64,000 nucleotides of DNA from Paraspadella gotoi (Eukaryota > Chaetognatha): positions 17,984,484-18,048,483 of the forward strand of contig CM119265.1 of NCBI GenBank assembly GCA_051294375.1. Reading direction: 5' to 3'. Made by a program: the position numbers and the translations under genes. Below, piece after piece: positions 51,549-63,138 of the stretch (position 1 is its first letter; each line of letters starts with the position of its first letter). A model generated the notes under the pieces. It saw nothing but the letters and a program-made list of their open reading frames with translations. It had not been told where the DNA came from and made no database searches.

Positions 51549-52412
51549 CAATTTCAACGCTTTCATCGCGATTCAGGCCGATCTGCTCCCGAAGGGTCAC
51601 TCAATTACGGGTATTTCCGGATTTTTTTTCCCGGAGTAGGAGCGAGGTAGTTTGCAAAACTATTTAACTATTTAACCGATTATTTCTTGTTCCGCGCGCG
51701 AGGGCCTATTTTAAAATGAATAACGGTTTCGACAGAACAGTCGGAGTTTTCTGAAATTGGTACAACCAGCATAAAAATTATCTATTCATTTAATAAATAA
51801 GCTATCTTGCCCCTGACTTTGGACAGGCTTTGGTGGTTTAAGGCCTCCATCACTCTTACAAGATAATGAAAAGCTTTCAATCAAAACTCTCTCACAGTCT
51901 TACTTATTCACTCCCAAAGTACCTGGCTTCCATATCAATGAAGTGGCATAATATTTCAAAGAATGTTTCAATTGTATGAAAAGACCACTCCCTCAAGTAG
52001 TAGATTGGGGAATACTATATTGTACTCCGCACTAGCAACAAAATACAATACAATTTTATTTTTCGGCATTTGAATTTANNNNNNNNNNNNNNNNNNNNNN
52101 NNNNNNNNNNNNNNNNNNNNNNNNNNNNNNNNNNNNNNNNNNNNNNNNNNNNNNNNNNNNNNNNNNNNCCTCGGAGAGCAGATGTCACATAATTGCAAAT
52201 TTTTTCTTTTTCAATTGAGACCGAAATTCGAATTGAGTATATATTTATCACAGTCCAGTTTATAAATACATCATATAAATATTATTATATATAATCTCTC
52301 TTCTTTTATATATATATATATATATATGCGTTTTATTTCGAATTCAGTTGATTCAGTACAGTCAATAACATCAAGCAATACTAGGTCTAAAAAATACTAT
52401 ATATCGATATAT
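51549..52412. repeat. Direct duplication 3, left copy (with 90-N gap)
   Basis: Starts at CTTTCATCGCGATTCAGGC and ends at TATATCGATATAT directly before a 25-N gap. It matches 52438-53088 in order. It contains about 85 nt (around 51826-51910) that the right copy lacks, and a gap at 52079-52168. Confidence 0.88.
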
Positions 52413-52437
52413 NNNNNNNNNNNNNNNNNNNNNNNNN

Positions 52438-52970
52438 CAATTCAAGCGCTTTCATCGCGATTCAGGCCGATCAGCTCCCGAAGGGTCACTCAATTACGGG
52501 TATTTCCGGATTTTTTTTCCCGGGAAAGAAGCAATAGATAAATTAAATCCGGTTATTTCTTGTTCCGCGCACGAGGGTCTATTTTAAAATGAATAACGGT
52601 TTCGACAGAACAGTCGGAGTTTTCTGAAATTGGTACAACCAACATAAAAATTATCCATTCATTTAATAAATAAGCTATCTTGCCCTACTGACCCTCTCTA
52701 CAGTCTTACTTATTCACTCCCAAAGTACCTGGCTTCCATATCAATGAAGTGGCATAATATTTCAAAGAATGTTTCAATTGTATGAAAAGACCACTCCCTC
52801 AAGTAGTAGTTGGGGAATACTATATTGTACTCCGCACTAGCACAAAATACAATACAATTTTTATTTTTCGGCATTTGAATTTACCCTCAAGAGCAGGTCA
52901 ATAATTCACAATTTTTTTCTTTTTCAAGTGAGAACGAAATCGTAGTATTATTTACAGTCAGTATATAATA

Positions 52971-53003
<33 letters not shown>

Positions 53004-53088
53004 GCGTTTTATTTCGAATTCAGTTGATTCAGTACAGTCAATAACATCAAGCAATACTAGGTCTAAAAAATACTATATATCGATATAT
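52438..53088. repeat. Direct duplication 3, right copy (gap-free)
   Basis: Starts immediately after the 25-N gap and repeats the unit to the same TATATCGATATAT end. Shared landmarks are CCCGAAGGGTCACTCAATTA, CGGTTTCGACAGAACAGTC, CTGGCTTCCATATCAATGAA and GTTGATTCAGTACAGTCAAT. Unique sequence resumes at 53089. Confidence 0.88.
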
Positions 53089-53988
53089 GATCATCTTAAC
53101 CAAGAACATTTTCTACCTGAGCCCCAGACCGCTCTGCAGACCATCCCGGCTCCAACTCCGAATCCCAACTTCCTCGTCCACGTCCCATTTTTTTCCCGGA
53201 AAAGACAAGAGAGTGGTCTGGAGGATTTAATGGACGGGCCGTCCTTCTCAAGAATGTCGCACGTTCCTTCGGAGACGAGAACGTGCTCTTTTTTTTTTTT
53301 TGACGGTCCATAACAAAGTGAGAGAATGTAACTGCTTTTCGTTATTGATGAAAGAATCCTTAACTCTGATCTTTTCTGCGGTGCAGAGACTAAATTAATT
53401 AATTAATTAATTTAATTATCTCTTGCTCGAAAAGTAAGATACCTTTGGCAATTCTAGGTTCAAAAGTTTTCGCGGAATACGTACAAAGAAATTAGTTTAT
53501 TCTTTATTTTCACGATTGGTAAAAATATGAAGAATGAACTATCTATATATAGCGAATTTGAGTTGAATTAACTTTGAAGCCGAGATCGAAAAAAAACCCT
53601 CACCCGCCGAGGAACCTCTACGGACCTCGACTCACCCTCTTATCTCTTCTCTCTATCTTTCAAGTGTCAAAGGATTTAACATCTCGCCCTCTAAAAAACC
53701 CCGCCCCACTTTTCGGGAATCCCCCTCCGTACCGACGAGACAAACGGTCTTCTCTTTTTACCCCAGATGTTAATCTTAAATGCATTCTCGTGATGTCGTT
53801 TTAATTAACTCCCAAAATACTAACCCCAGGCCTGAAGCGTCTTTCTCTGAACCCCTATCTCACTTGACCTCTTTCCCTTTGACCTCAGAGCTCAAAACCG
53901 ACCCAGACTTCTCTCTCGTCTTCGGCCTGACCCTTAAACAACTTCTTTTCGTCCCGAGAGTCCCCATCATCTTCCATTTCCTGCAAGG

Positions 53989-54037
<49 letters not shown>

Positions 54038-55043
54038 TCTCTCTCCTCGCTTTCCGGAGAGAAAAGAGCATCGGAGTTTGCAGCATCTCCCAAAAGATGT
54101 TCGGGGTCACACCGATCTCCCTTAAACTTCTCTCGCTCTCTATCTTCCTCTTCTCCCTCCACTAAGCTTTTTCCTCAGTCTCTAACATTTTTCTCCTTTA
54201 AAATCCGCCATGAAAGTTCAGCCGGAATCTCGAATTGATTTTTTTCCCTCTCTCCCTCTGCTCCCCCTCTTCTCCCCCCCCCCAAAGTTTCTCTCCGTCG
54301 GCGAGTCAAAGACTCACGTGTGTGTGAGTTCATTTGCGACCGACATTTTCATTGGTTCTCCAGAGTCAGATGGTTTTTTTTGCTCTTTGGGCAATGAGCA
54401 TCCCGCTATGTTGGGCCTTGTTGGGTGAATCTTTGTCTGTAACGAGTTTATCCCCCCCCCCGAGTTTTTTTGGTCAAGGTGTCATCAATTTTTTACGCGC
54501 GAGCCTTTAATTTTTTTGAATGATTTGTAACTTCAGCATTTCTTAAATCAAATACTTGTATTTTTGAAAGGTATCTCGTTTTTATCCCGTTTCTGTATAA
54601 TTACGAGCCCCGTCTTTTTTTTTTCATCGGTCCATCGTCATCATCATCATGACATCAGTCGATCTCAGTCATCATCATCATCATCATCATCATCCATCAT
54701 CTTCTTCCTTCTTCTTCTTTCTTCTTCTTCTTCTCTTCTTCTTCTCTTCTTCTTCTTCTCTCTTCTTCTTCTTCTTCTTCTTCTTCTTCATCATCATTCT
54801 CATCTTCTTCCCGATTCGAAGCCTCGTTATCGTATCTTCTTTCTTCACTGAATCACACAGCGAGGGATCGAGTTTCAAGCTTTTTTCCTAAGAATTGAAA
54901 ATAGTTGTGATTCTTGGTTTTCTATCGAAAAAAAAACCGCTGCTGCTAAATATTTTCGGTTAGAAGAGCGAAACAAGTTATCATTAAATCTCATTTTTAA
55001 ACTAGTACTCTCTCAATAATAAGAAAATAAAAGTACTTTTAAA
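53089..55043. other. No recognised gene; pyrimidine-rich plus strand
   Basis: 53600-54320 is pyrimidine-rich with a (CT)n array at 53991-54040; long frames across it are compositional. CAT/CTT repeats follow. AT-rich DNA precedes the gene at 55110. Confidence 0.55.
54627..54792 (+). repeat. (CAT)n and (CTT)n trinucleotide repeats
   Basis: CAT arrays followed by about 100 nt of imperfect CTT repeats. Confidence 0.85.
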
Positions 55044-55109
55044 ATGGAGACCCATTTACATAATAATTATTGTCATATCAGGTCGCTTATTATAAAAAAG
55101 AACGTCAAG

Positions 55110-55733
55110 ATGGAAGTGACTAGAAATTCGACGTCACTCACTTCCCAAATTCTCGTCGTCTTCGTTTTGATTCTGAATGTCATCAACACTGCAAACACCA
55201 ATACCATGGACGAGGAGTCACTCAAACATTGCGACGCTTCCTGCACATCGAGCTATTTCTCTGTAAAAAAGTCGGAAAATAATAAAAGAGAACGCCGCCC
55301 CGATGCCTCACAACGCCACGATAACGCGCAACGTGAGAGCGTCGAAAAGGCCGTCAAGAAACTGAACGAACTTAAACGCGAAGCGACGATTGGCGTGGCC
55401 GCCATTTTGGACAAAGTCGACTCGATGCTGGAAAAGCGGTCGAAAGTGGAACCATCGTCTGCATCGTCGTCGTCGTCATCGACCTCGTCGTCATTCGAGC
55501 GTGTTTCCAAATTCGAAGAGGCTCGTCAACTGAGTCGGGAACTCGACCAACTAGTGATGAAAGCGATGACGCTCGTCGACGAGAAACTGGGGGCGATGGC
55601 GATCTCCGCCACGGCGTCGTCGTCGTCGTCGTCGTCGTCTTCTTCTTCGACGAAAACGAGTAATTCTTTGGAAAATGAATTGAAGCCTCGAATACAAAAG
55701 ATTAAGCAAAAAACGAAAAAAATAAATCCCTGA
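55110..55733 (+). CDS. Hypothetical secreted, Ser-rich coiled-coil-like protein
   Basis: Not recognised by family. The 207-residue frame starts at ATG 55110 in a favourable context (CAAGATGG). An upstream in-frame ATG at 55044 would add 22 residues, but the downstream start places a signal peptide at the N-terminus: a short polar part, the hydrophobic core ILVVFVLILNVI, then a small-residue cleavage region near INTANT. The mature part has two cysteines (HCDASC), a charged helical stretch (KAVKKLNELKREATIGVAAILDKV) and heptad-like regions separated by two serine runs encoded by TCG/TCT triplets. The stop is followed 92 nt later by AATAAA at 55825. The frame is one exon as seen. Mixed codon use outside the Ser runs supports real coding. 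Confidence 0.55.
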   Translation: MEVTRNSTSLTSQILVVFVLILNVINTANTNTMDEESLKHCDASCTSSYFSVKKSENNKRERRPDASQRHDNAQRESVEKAVKKLNELKREATIGVAAILDKVDSMLEKRSKVEPSSASSSSSSTSSSFERVSKFEEARQLSRELDQLVMKAMTLVDEKLGAMAISATASSSSSSSSSSSTKTSNSLENELKPRIQKIKQKTKKINP

Positions 55734-55824
55734 GGTTACTGTATGAGATGACATAAGGAAATCCAAGATGTTATCGGTAGTTAAGCTCTGACGGAAGACT
55801 TGACCGGCGAATACGTCATTCTAG

Positions 55825-55830
55825 AATAAA
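55825..55830 (+). terminator. Polyadenylation signal AATAAA after the secreted-protein frame
   Basis: Perfect AATAAA hexamer 92 nt beyond the TGA stop at 55731-55733, in the same orientation. No poly-A site can be confirmed from the genomic sequence alone. Confidence 0.4.
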
Positions 55831-56868
55831 ACCGATTGGGAAAAAAAAACGGGAGTGGCAGTTCGAGCGTCACTCCCGTCAAAAGAAAGTCAATGACAAT
55901 TTTTGGATTCTTTCCGAGACTTGGAAACATTGAGAGCGAAACGAGAACCGGCCTGGTTAAACTATGGGACCGGACGGGTATTCGCGAAAATATGAGCCGC
56001 AATACTGACGTTAAATGCCCACATGCCACGCCATCGGGCAACGTCCGTCGTCCGGGCTTTATTCGTTTCTTTGATTCCGACAACTCTAGACGCCGTCCAA
56101 TTTGCGGAAATCCCTCGGCCGATCGCCCGGGGTGGGCCGGACGCCGGATGTCCGGGCAAAACGGACGAAAGGACGACTGGTACGACCGACCGACTAATTT
56201 TCTGAAAAAAATGACAAGAGAGGATCTAAGATGTCGAGAGCGAGAGCCTCGCCGATTTAGGTCGGGTTGAGTGAAGAGAAAGAAAGCGATCGTTGGCTTT
56301 CTTTGATTCTTTGTTTCTTTCTCTCGCAACAGTTATACAGCCTTTGATTGTTTATATTTTTAATGAATTCTTAAATAGTAGAATTTTAGCAAATTTTAAA
56401 AGAAATTTAATACGCGATGAGAGGTTACGAAAACTTGTCGTTTTTCAAGTCTGTATCATGAGAAAGATGATTTATTTTATATTTCCTTCGATTCGACTTA
56501 ATGCATTAGTTATACGTTTGCTCTCCGACATCAAATACCAAAGAGAATCAACAATTTATTGGAAATTTCCTCTCTCTGTCTCTCATCTCTCTCTCTCTCT
56601 CTCCTCTCATCCTTCCTCTCGCTCTCTGTCTCTCAGTCTCCATCTCCATCCAAGTCCTCTCTCTCTCGGTCTTCCTCTTCTTCTCTCTCTCTCAGGGATC
56701 TTTCAGATGCGTCCGTGGTCCATCCGATCAGCCTCTCTCTTCTTCTCTCTCTCTCTCTCTCTGTTTCCTCTTTCCCCATTTTTTACGCCGAAAAATAGCA
56801 TGAGAGACTAAAACCAATTTGCTAATGGGAGCGACCATGTTTTCTGTGGAAGTCCGTTACAAAGAAAT

Positions 56869-56870
<2 letters not shown>

Positions 56871-56956
<86 letters not shown>
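56871..56956 (+). repeat. (GA)n microsatellite
   Basis: Uninterrupted except for one slip near the end. Confidence 0.95.
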
Positions 56957-57255
56957 TTTTTTCTTACAATTTATCCTTTGTTCTTGTCACATATTTTTTG
57001 TCTGCAGTATTTTTTTTTGTTTGGAAAATCGTCTTTCTCCGACCAACCGTCTGTTTAATAGTCACTTGGGTCACTGGACGTTTCAGCCAATCGCTTGTTA
57101 GTTAGTCTATTTGATTTAACGAAATCAATACGATAAAATCCTTTTCGATTTTTACCTCCCGGTTGCAAAAAAGGGGAAAAAAACGCGAGTTCTTTCCGGA
57201 TGAAAAGTATTTAGGAGAGATGAAAACAGTTGAGCAAACGCAGCTAGTCACGAGA

Positions 57256-57375
<120 letters not shown>

Positions 57376-58539
57376 GTGAAAAACGAGGGGAAGGTGCAAC
57401 TTTGGGCAGCTGCATTGGTATAAACTGCGGCGATGGGGGCAGCGGCGGAGGCGGCGGCGGAGGTGGCTGCGGCGGCGGATCGTGGGACAGAACGAGTGGG
57501 ACTTTGGCTTCGGGTCGTAAAGAGTTTCCTTCCTTGACCGTTATTGGCGGCGGCGGCGCTGCCTTCGCAGAGCGCCGCCCCTTAGAGACAAATGGAATAA
57601 AAAGACGGTTCGTATTTGGCGGAAAAGAAAAAAAATTATTCCTAGTAAAATATTATACATAGTGTTTATATAGCTAGAAAAGTTAAGTAATAAAATATTA
57701 GAAATGAAAATAATGTTAATCGTCTTCGTTGCCAAGAAAAATGATCTCAGTTGCACGAAACTTTATAGTTTTATTATTCTAGAAAAAATAGACTTTGCAT
57801 TTCCATTTTATTTTTTAAAAAGACAAATAATATTCAAACAATTTATTTAATTTGTTTATTTCATTTTTTAAATTAATTTTATTTTATTTTATTTATTTTA
57901 TATTGTTTTATTTCTTCAATTTATTTTATTTATTTAATCATATCACTATCATTATAAGATAGATGTTTATGACTCGGAGATGCAATTTCGAGGGGAATTT
58001 CAACGGATTGTGAAGACAGACTATGATTGTGACTTCTTGTTCTACTGATGTGGTTTCAGACAATCCTCATATGGTTTTTATGACACTTTTCGCCCGCTTT
58101 TATTCCATTTCCTTCTCGGCTTTTCACTTTAAAGGACAAATGAAATTTTTCGCTGAAAAAGTGATGGATGTCGTCTTATCGATATCGCTATTTTTAATTC
58201 AAATTTTCCGCGATCAAATTCTGTCTTAAAAGTTTAACTTTTATTTCACAAATGCGCATTCTCTTTAACATTTTTTTCACTAAACATATAATGCGTTTTA
58301 GTCGAAATGAATCTTCACGTGACAGTACGAGAAAATTTCGTCGACGTCACCCTTTTTTTATTTGTTCTCATTTTTTGAAAAAATATTGTAAAAAAAAAAA
58401 AATTGTCAGCCTGTTATTTCCGTTGGGACGGACGGGCCAGTGGCGACGACTGAAAATGTCCTCCGATGACGAAAAAATAAAATAGCGAAGGAAAGTGATA
58501 ATTCTAAATATGACGACAGCGAAAACGTCGGAAAAAAAA

Positions 58540-58614
58540 TCACGTGATGACAAAATCGAGTGACATCGTCGATGTCATCGGAACCGAAGCTTCGGCGGCA
58601 AAACAAATATAAAG
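58540..58614 (+). promoter_or_regulatory. Promoter-like cluster: E-box, two perfect palindromes, TATA box
   Basis: TCACGTGA (58540-58547) is a palindromic E-box of the USF/MITF type. TGACATCGTCGATGTCA (58561-58577) is a perfect inverted repeat with a 1-bp centre. CCGAAGCTTCGG (58584-58595) is a perfect 12-bp palindrome. ATATAAAG follows at 58607-58614. Order and spacing fit a core promoter firing to the right near 58640, just before a long (CT)n array. The downstream gene is not identified; a candidate first coding exon lies at 59219-59324. Confidence 0.4.
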
Positions 58615-58736
58615 AACCACGATTCGTTCGATGCGTCTCTCGCTCTCTCGTGCTGTCTCTGTCTCTCTCTCTCTCTGTCCCTCTTCTCTCTCTTTTCTTT
58701 CAATTTAAAAAACTTACCAGATAAAAATATTATATA

Positions 58737-58867
<131 letters not shown>

Positions 58868-59067
58868 TCTTTAATATAATGATTTGATTTCTAACTTAAA
58901 AATTAAACTAAAACAGATGCACGGACGCACAGCGATTAAGGTACATAACAGAAATCGTAAAAAAAAGCGATCAAAAGATTGAAGTGGGTGAAGGCAGAGG
59001 ATGAGTAGAAGAGGAGAGTAGAAGCGAGGAGGTGAGGTTTACGGTCAAAAATTGTAAGATAACGAAA

Positions 59068-59153
59068 GAAAGGAAAGGAAAGGAAAGGAAAGGAAAGGAA
59101 AGGAAAGGAAAGGAAAGGAAAGGAAAGGAAAGGAAAGGAAAGGAAAGGAAAGG
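59068..59153 (+). repeat. (GGAAA)n pentanucleotide repeat
   Basis: About 17 perfect units, upstream of the candidate exon at 59219. Confidence 0.95.
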
Positions 59154-59218
59154 ATAGAATAGGATAAGGTAAGGTCAGCCGGTAATGTTTTTGGTAATGA
59201 AAACTCGAAACGGGATCG

Positions 59219-59324
59219 ATGGAGAGGATTCGCGCTCAGTTTCGCCGATTCGACGGCCGAGCGCAAAAACAAACAAAACAAAAGGAATCAAAACAAAGAA
59301 TCGAGTCTCGATTGATTCGGAAAG
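59219..59324 (+). CDS. Candidate first coding exon, basic peptide
   Basis: ATG at 59219 opens MERIRAQFRRFDGRAQKQ and continues to a consensus donor AAAG|GTGAGG (GT at 59325). The piece is CpG-rich compared with its surroundings and lies about 600 nt to the right of the promoter-like cluster at 58.6 kb. Without splicing the frame would run to a stop at 59419. The peptide is Arg/Gln/Lys-rich and not recognised. It could equally be a 5' non-coding exon, because its phase does not fit the next candidate exon. Confidence 0.3.
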
Positions 59325-59714
59325 GTGAGGTGCTGACTGATTTGCGAGAGTGGTGGCGAGTGGCGGCGGAAAGAGGAGAGTCGAGGGTGAGGCGGGTCTG
59401 TTTGAAGCGCAGCGGTTGACCGTTGTGAAGAAATGGTTGCTGTTGTTGTCGTTGTTGTTTTGGGCTCAACGCGCGTCGATAAACTTTGCGTTTCGGAGAT
59501 AACGAGTCGGGTTCGGTCTTTCCAAAGAGGTGACTAACGCGAGTGTAAAGGAGCGATTAACGATCGTCGAGTGCAACGGCAAAAGAAAAAAAAGGACAAC
59601 CGAGCTTCATTTCCTTTTTCCTATTTCCTCTTTTTTTTCGGTGGGGGGAAGTGGGGCAGTGGCGGCCTCGTAATTCTGTTTGATGTCTGCTCAAAGTGGT
59701 CATTTCAATTCCAG

Positions 59715-59765
59715 GGACGAATTGATGGGGGAAACAAAACTGGACGTCAGTCTGCTAAACGAAAA
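59715..59765 (+). CDS. Candidate 51-nt micro-exon
   Basis: Flanked by acceptor TTTCAATTCCAG and donor AAA|GTAAGC, with both ends in phase 0. It encodes 17 residues, GRIDGGNKTGRQSAKRK, a basic Gly/Lys-rich peptide. The sharp splice boundaries and exact phase make it more than chance. The composition is reminiscent of a histone-tail-like region but the match is too weak to name. Confidence 0.28.
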
Positions 59766-59955
59766 GTAAGCGATCGATGGTCCTCCAGAGGTTTGCAGTT
59801 TATTTGCTTTGAAGCTTACCGATTTTGAAATATTGACTTTTTTGTAAATACTACAATATATTTAACTGTACTTTACTATTTTTTATTTGTGTCAAACACT
59901 CTTTTAATTTAATGCACTATGCTGAACATCGAGGACCGCAAATCACACAACGAAA

Positions 59956-60004
59956 CCAATGACGATGACGTCATAGCGTAGAAATTTTCTGCCGTTTGAC
60001 GTCA
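59956..60004 (+). promoter_or_regulatory. CCAAT box with two perfect CRE sites
   Basis: CCAAT (59956-59960) is followed by TGACGTCA at 59966-59973 and again at 59997-60004. Both are the full palindromic CREB/ATF consensus, 31 bp apart start to start, about three helical turns. A consensus donor ACG|GTAAGT at 60053 follows, as expected for a short first exon. No TATA box is present. Confidence 0.5.
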
Positions 60005-60009
60005 GGAGG

Positions 60010-60052
60010 TTTGACTCTCAAAAACCAGGATCGCGTGCGAACTCAAGAGACG
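60010..60052 (+). other. Possible 5' untranslated first exon next to the twin-CRE promoter
   Basis: Sequence between the second CRE and donor GAGACG|GTAAGTAAG (GT at 60053). The donor is near-perfect. The start is a guess based on usual promoter spacing, and no gene body to the right was identified inside the window. A frame through this segment and the donor remains open to 60358 without splicing; it is Ala/Phe-rich and unconvincing after the donor. Confidence 0.3.
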
Positions 60053-60359
60053 GTAAGTAAGGGAAACGGTCGGCGCCGCTTCCTCCGCAGCGGTAACGCG
60101 GTGACGCTGTGGCTCTTAGCGTTTTTTTTCCCCTATTTTTCCTGTGCCGCTGCTTTGCGCCGTTTCACGGATGCTGCAGCTCGATACTGCCGCTCCATTC
60201 TGCTGCAGGTGCGGCAGCGTCTGGCGGCGTCACTCGAAATCAGCGAAACGATTGTGGCAGGAACGTTCGTTGGAATTACAGGGGGATTCGATTCTTGGCG
60301 ACAACAGAATTCGTTTTTTATTTTATTTTATTTTTTTTTGTTGTCTTTTTCGTTTTAGG

Positions 60360-60583
60360 GCCATTTTCTCCGAACTTTAACTAATTCCTAACAATCGATT
60401 CATTTGATGTTTTTAAATAATGGTGCACACTGTACAATTTGTTTCTCTAAAATGATTGGTAAATACTTTTATAACATTAAACCAAAGAAAATTATTTGAA
60501 ATAATAAAATTAAACCTACTGTTATTATGATCAGCTGAGAGTAATATGAAGATAGTGCTCTCCATGGGAGAGTTTGAAAAGTT

Positions 60584-60622
<39 letters not shown>

Positions 60623-61700
60623 ACAAATAGAGATACCGAGTGTAAGATTGCGAGAAAATTAATTCGTGTACAAAAAATTCGTATTTTTAATGAGTTAATG
60701 TTTGATAATTTTGGTTATTCGTATACTTGCTTTTTACGAATATTTTGTAAAATTGTATACATATTACGGAATTTATGAAATAAGATTGACTCGTCCCAGA
60801 GAAGTTAAATTTCTGCTCTTTTGTTTTCTCCAACCGAATCAGCGCGCCTCTGACGGAAATTTTTAGAACTAACCCAGCAAAAAGAACACAGTCAAGTAGT
60901 TAAATAGAAAAGGTTTGTTATTCGACTTACCTGTTGACGAGGTTGAGATTTTGGCAGGAAAGAGAGGGTAAAAAAAATTAAGAAAATAATTTTAAAATTA
61001 GCACAATATTTAAAGGTTGGACTGATTTCTCTTTTTGAAGATATCAGGATTAGAAACACTTGTGCCTCTTACGCATTCTGTTATAAGTTTGGTTTTTTTT
61101 AATACTAATTCATAAACTCGAAATACAAACCAATATTTTAAACTATAAATCATTTTCAATCTGTGATTGACTGTATCATCCTCCAAGAAAACTTCACAAC
61201 ATAAAGTACACGACACATTCTCATTCAAGTCTGGTCGACAAAATTCTCCCTTAAGTATCCCGTCGCCAAAGTCTTTTGCGTAAAGTTATTATCATTGAAA
61301 GAAGATCTATATAGAGAGTGAGAGAGAGACGGCGGAAAACGAGACAGTCCGCGTTCAAGAACAAAAGGCGCCAAGTGAGATGTTATTTATGCTAAACGCG
61401 ACGCGAGACGGAAATGAGCGGGCGGGCAGAAATGGCAGGGGAGGAGGCGGTTTGGAAGGGGGCGGGGGGGAAATGTGGGATGTTTATCCTGGTGGTTAAA
61501 GTAGCTTAGTTTAAGGGCCCTTGGGGGAAATTAAAAAGAGGCCGCCGATTAGACGTTGAGGGTTTCAGGAATATTACGAATTATCACGCTAAATAAACAA
61601 CAAAGCCTAATCGCAATGCGATAACAATGAGCGCGAAAAATGTTGGGATGGTGTCTCGGACGCGAGCGCGTTTGTACGTGTCGACGCGCCAAGCAAATCC
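60360..61700. other. AT-rich, no recognised gene
   Basis: Short frames only. A minus-strand CAACAG|GTAAGT near 60931 after a pyrimidine-rich stretch could be a donor or an acceptor, but no exon could be built around it. Confidence 0.5.
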
Positions 61701-61731
61701 TTACCGACGGCGAAGACGATGAGGACGACGA

Positions 61732-62159
61732 NNNNNNNNNNNNNNNNNNNNNNNNNNNNNNNNNNNNNNNNNNNNNNNNNNNNNNNNNNNNNNNNNNNNN
61801 NNNNNNNNNNNNNNNNNNNNNNNNNNNNNNNNNNNNNNNNNNNNNNNNNNNNNNNNNNNNNNNNNNNNNNNNNNNNNNNNNNNNNNNNNNNNNNNNNNNN
61901 NNNNNNNNNNNNNNNNNNNNNNNNNNNNNNNNNNNNNNNNNNNNNNNNNNNNNNNNNNNNNNNNNNNNNNNNNNNNNNNNNNNNNNNNNNNNNNNNNNNN
62001 NNNNNNNNNNNNNNNNNNNNNNNNNNNNNNNNNNNNNNNNNNNNNNNNNNNNNNNNNNNNNNNNNNNNNNNNNNNNNNNNNNNNNNNNNNNNNNNNNNNN
62101 NNNNNNNNNNNNNNNNNNNNNNNNNNNNNNNNNNNNNNNNNNNNNNNNNNNNNNNNNNN
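61732..62159. other. Assembly gap, 428 N, probably hiding an exon
   Basis: Largest gap. On the minus strand the sequence leaving the gap reads a TCG/TCC-type triplet stretch and meets a consensus donor CCGTCG|GTAAGG (GT at 61704-61703), so a minus-strand exon may start inside the gap and end at 61705. Confidence 0.9.
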
Positions 62160-62405
62160 AATCCCAATTCGCTATTCCATTCTGTTTATGCGAAGGTTTC
62201 ACCCAATTGAAAAAGAAATAGCACAACAATTGAGATTTTCATTAAACCGAAAACCATTAATCAGCGAGCGAGGGTTTCGCACCTGCCTCCATCTCCCCCG
62301 AGTGCTTCGTCGCCACCGCCGCCTTTCCACAACCCATTAGCGGTTTTAACTTACGACGCCTGACTTCAGCTATTAGTGATCCAGCCAATGAGCTAAATCA
62401 GGCAA

Positions 62406-62536
62406 NNNNNNNNNNNNNNNNNNNNNNNNNNNNNNNNNNNNNNNNNNNNNNNNNNNNNNNNNNNNNNNNNNNNNNNNNNNNNNNNNNNNNNNNNNNNNNN
62501 NNNNNNNNNNNNNNNNNNNNNNNNNNNNNNNNNNNN
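62406..62536. other. Assembly gap, 131 N
   Basis: Unknown sequence between unique flanks. Confidence 0.99.
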
Positions 62537-62792
62537 AGTACTAAGCTATCTTATCGTTTCCACAATGACCTCTCATTCAAATTTTACTTTTCCTTGCTCC
62601 TCTTTCTTGAATCCAACCGATTCCAAAGAGAAAGGCTTTCACGTTCCACTATTTTAATAAAGGGGTCAGTTCTATGAAAACCTCACAATCCAAACGCCCA
62701 ACCCGAGTGAAAAAAAAATTGTCATGCGGCGATGAAAATCTTATCTCGTCGCGGGAGGGAAAAGGAAAGGAGAGTTCGAATTAAACCCTTCC

Positions 62793-62912
<120 letters not shown>

Positions 62913-63138
62913 CTCTCATTCTTTCTTACTCTCTCCGGTCCCCCAGGGATACGCCTTTTCTATTCCGACCGAAGGGTTGACCCGCCTCCAACGGCTAAGC
63001 GAATGCGGAAAAGATAGGGAGTGATAGGTTGAGAGGAAAAGAGTTTAACGTGGAAAAAGAGAGGTAAACGGAGAGAAGTTGAGGAAAGAGGGGCGAAGCG
63101 GAAAAAGAGGGGTTCTAGTGAATGATTAAAAGAAGAGG

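Noticed and set aside
53780-54238. 152-codon plus-strand frame
   Set aside because: Crosses a (CT)n array in a pyrimidine-rich tract; the openness is explained by composition.
55836-56329. Overlapping 144- and 182-codon frames on opposite strands
   Set aside because: Both are open because of balanced GC composition; neither has splice signals, a domain or a clear start. Kept only as a description of the region.
59715-59765. Resemblance of the micro-exon to an H2A.Z N-terminal tail
   Set aside because: Only a general Gly/Lys-rich likeness; the following sequence does not continue as a histone fold.
61549-62229. Frames of 160-230 codons spanning the 428-N gap
   Set aside because: Most of the length is N, so the frame is not evidence. 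Only the donor at the gap edge was kept.
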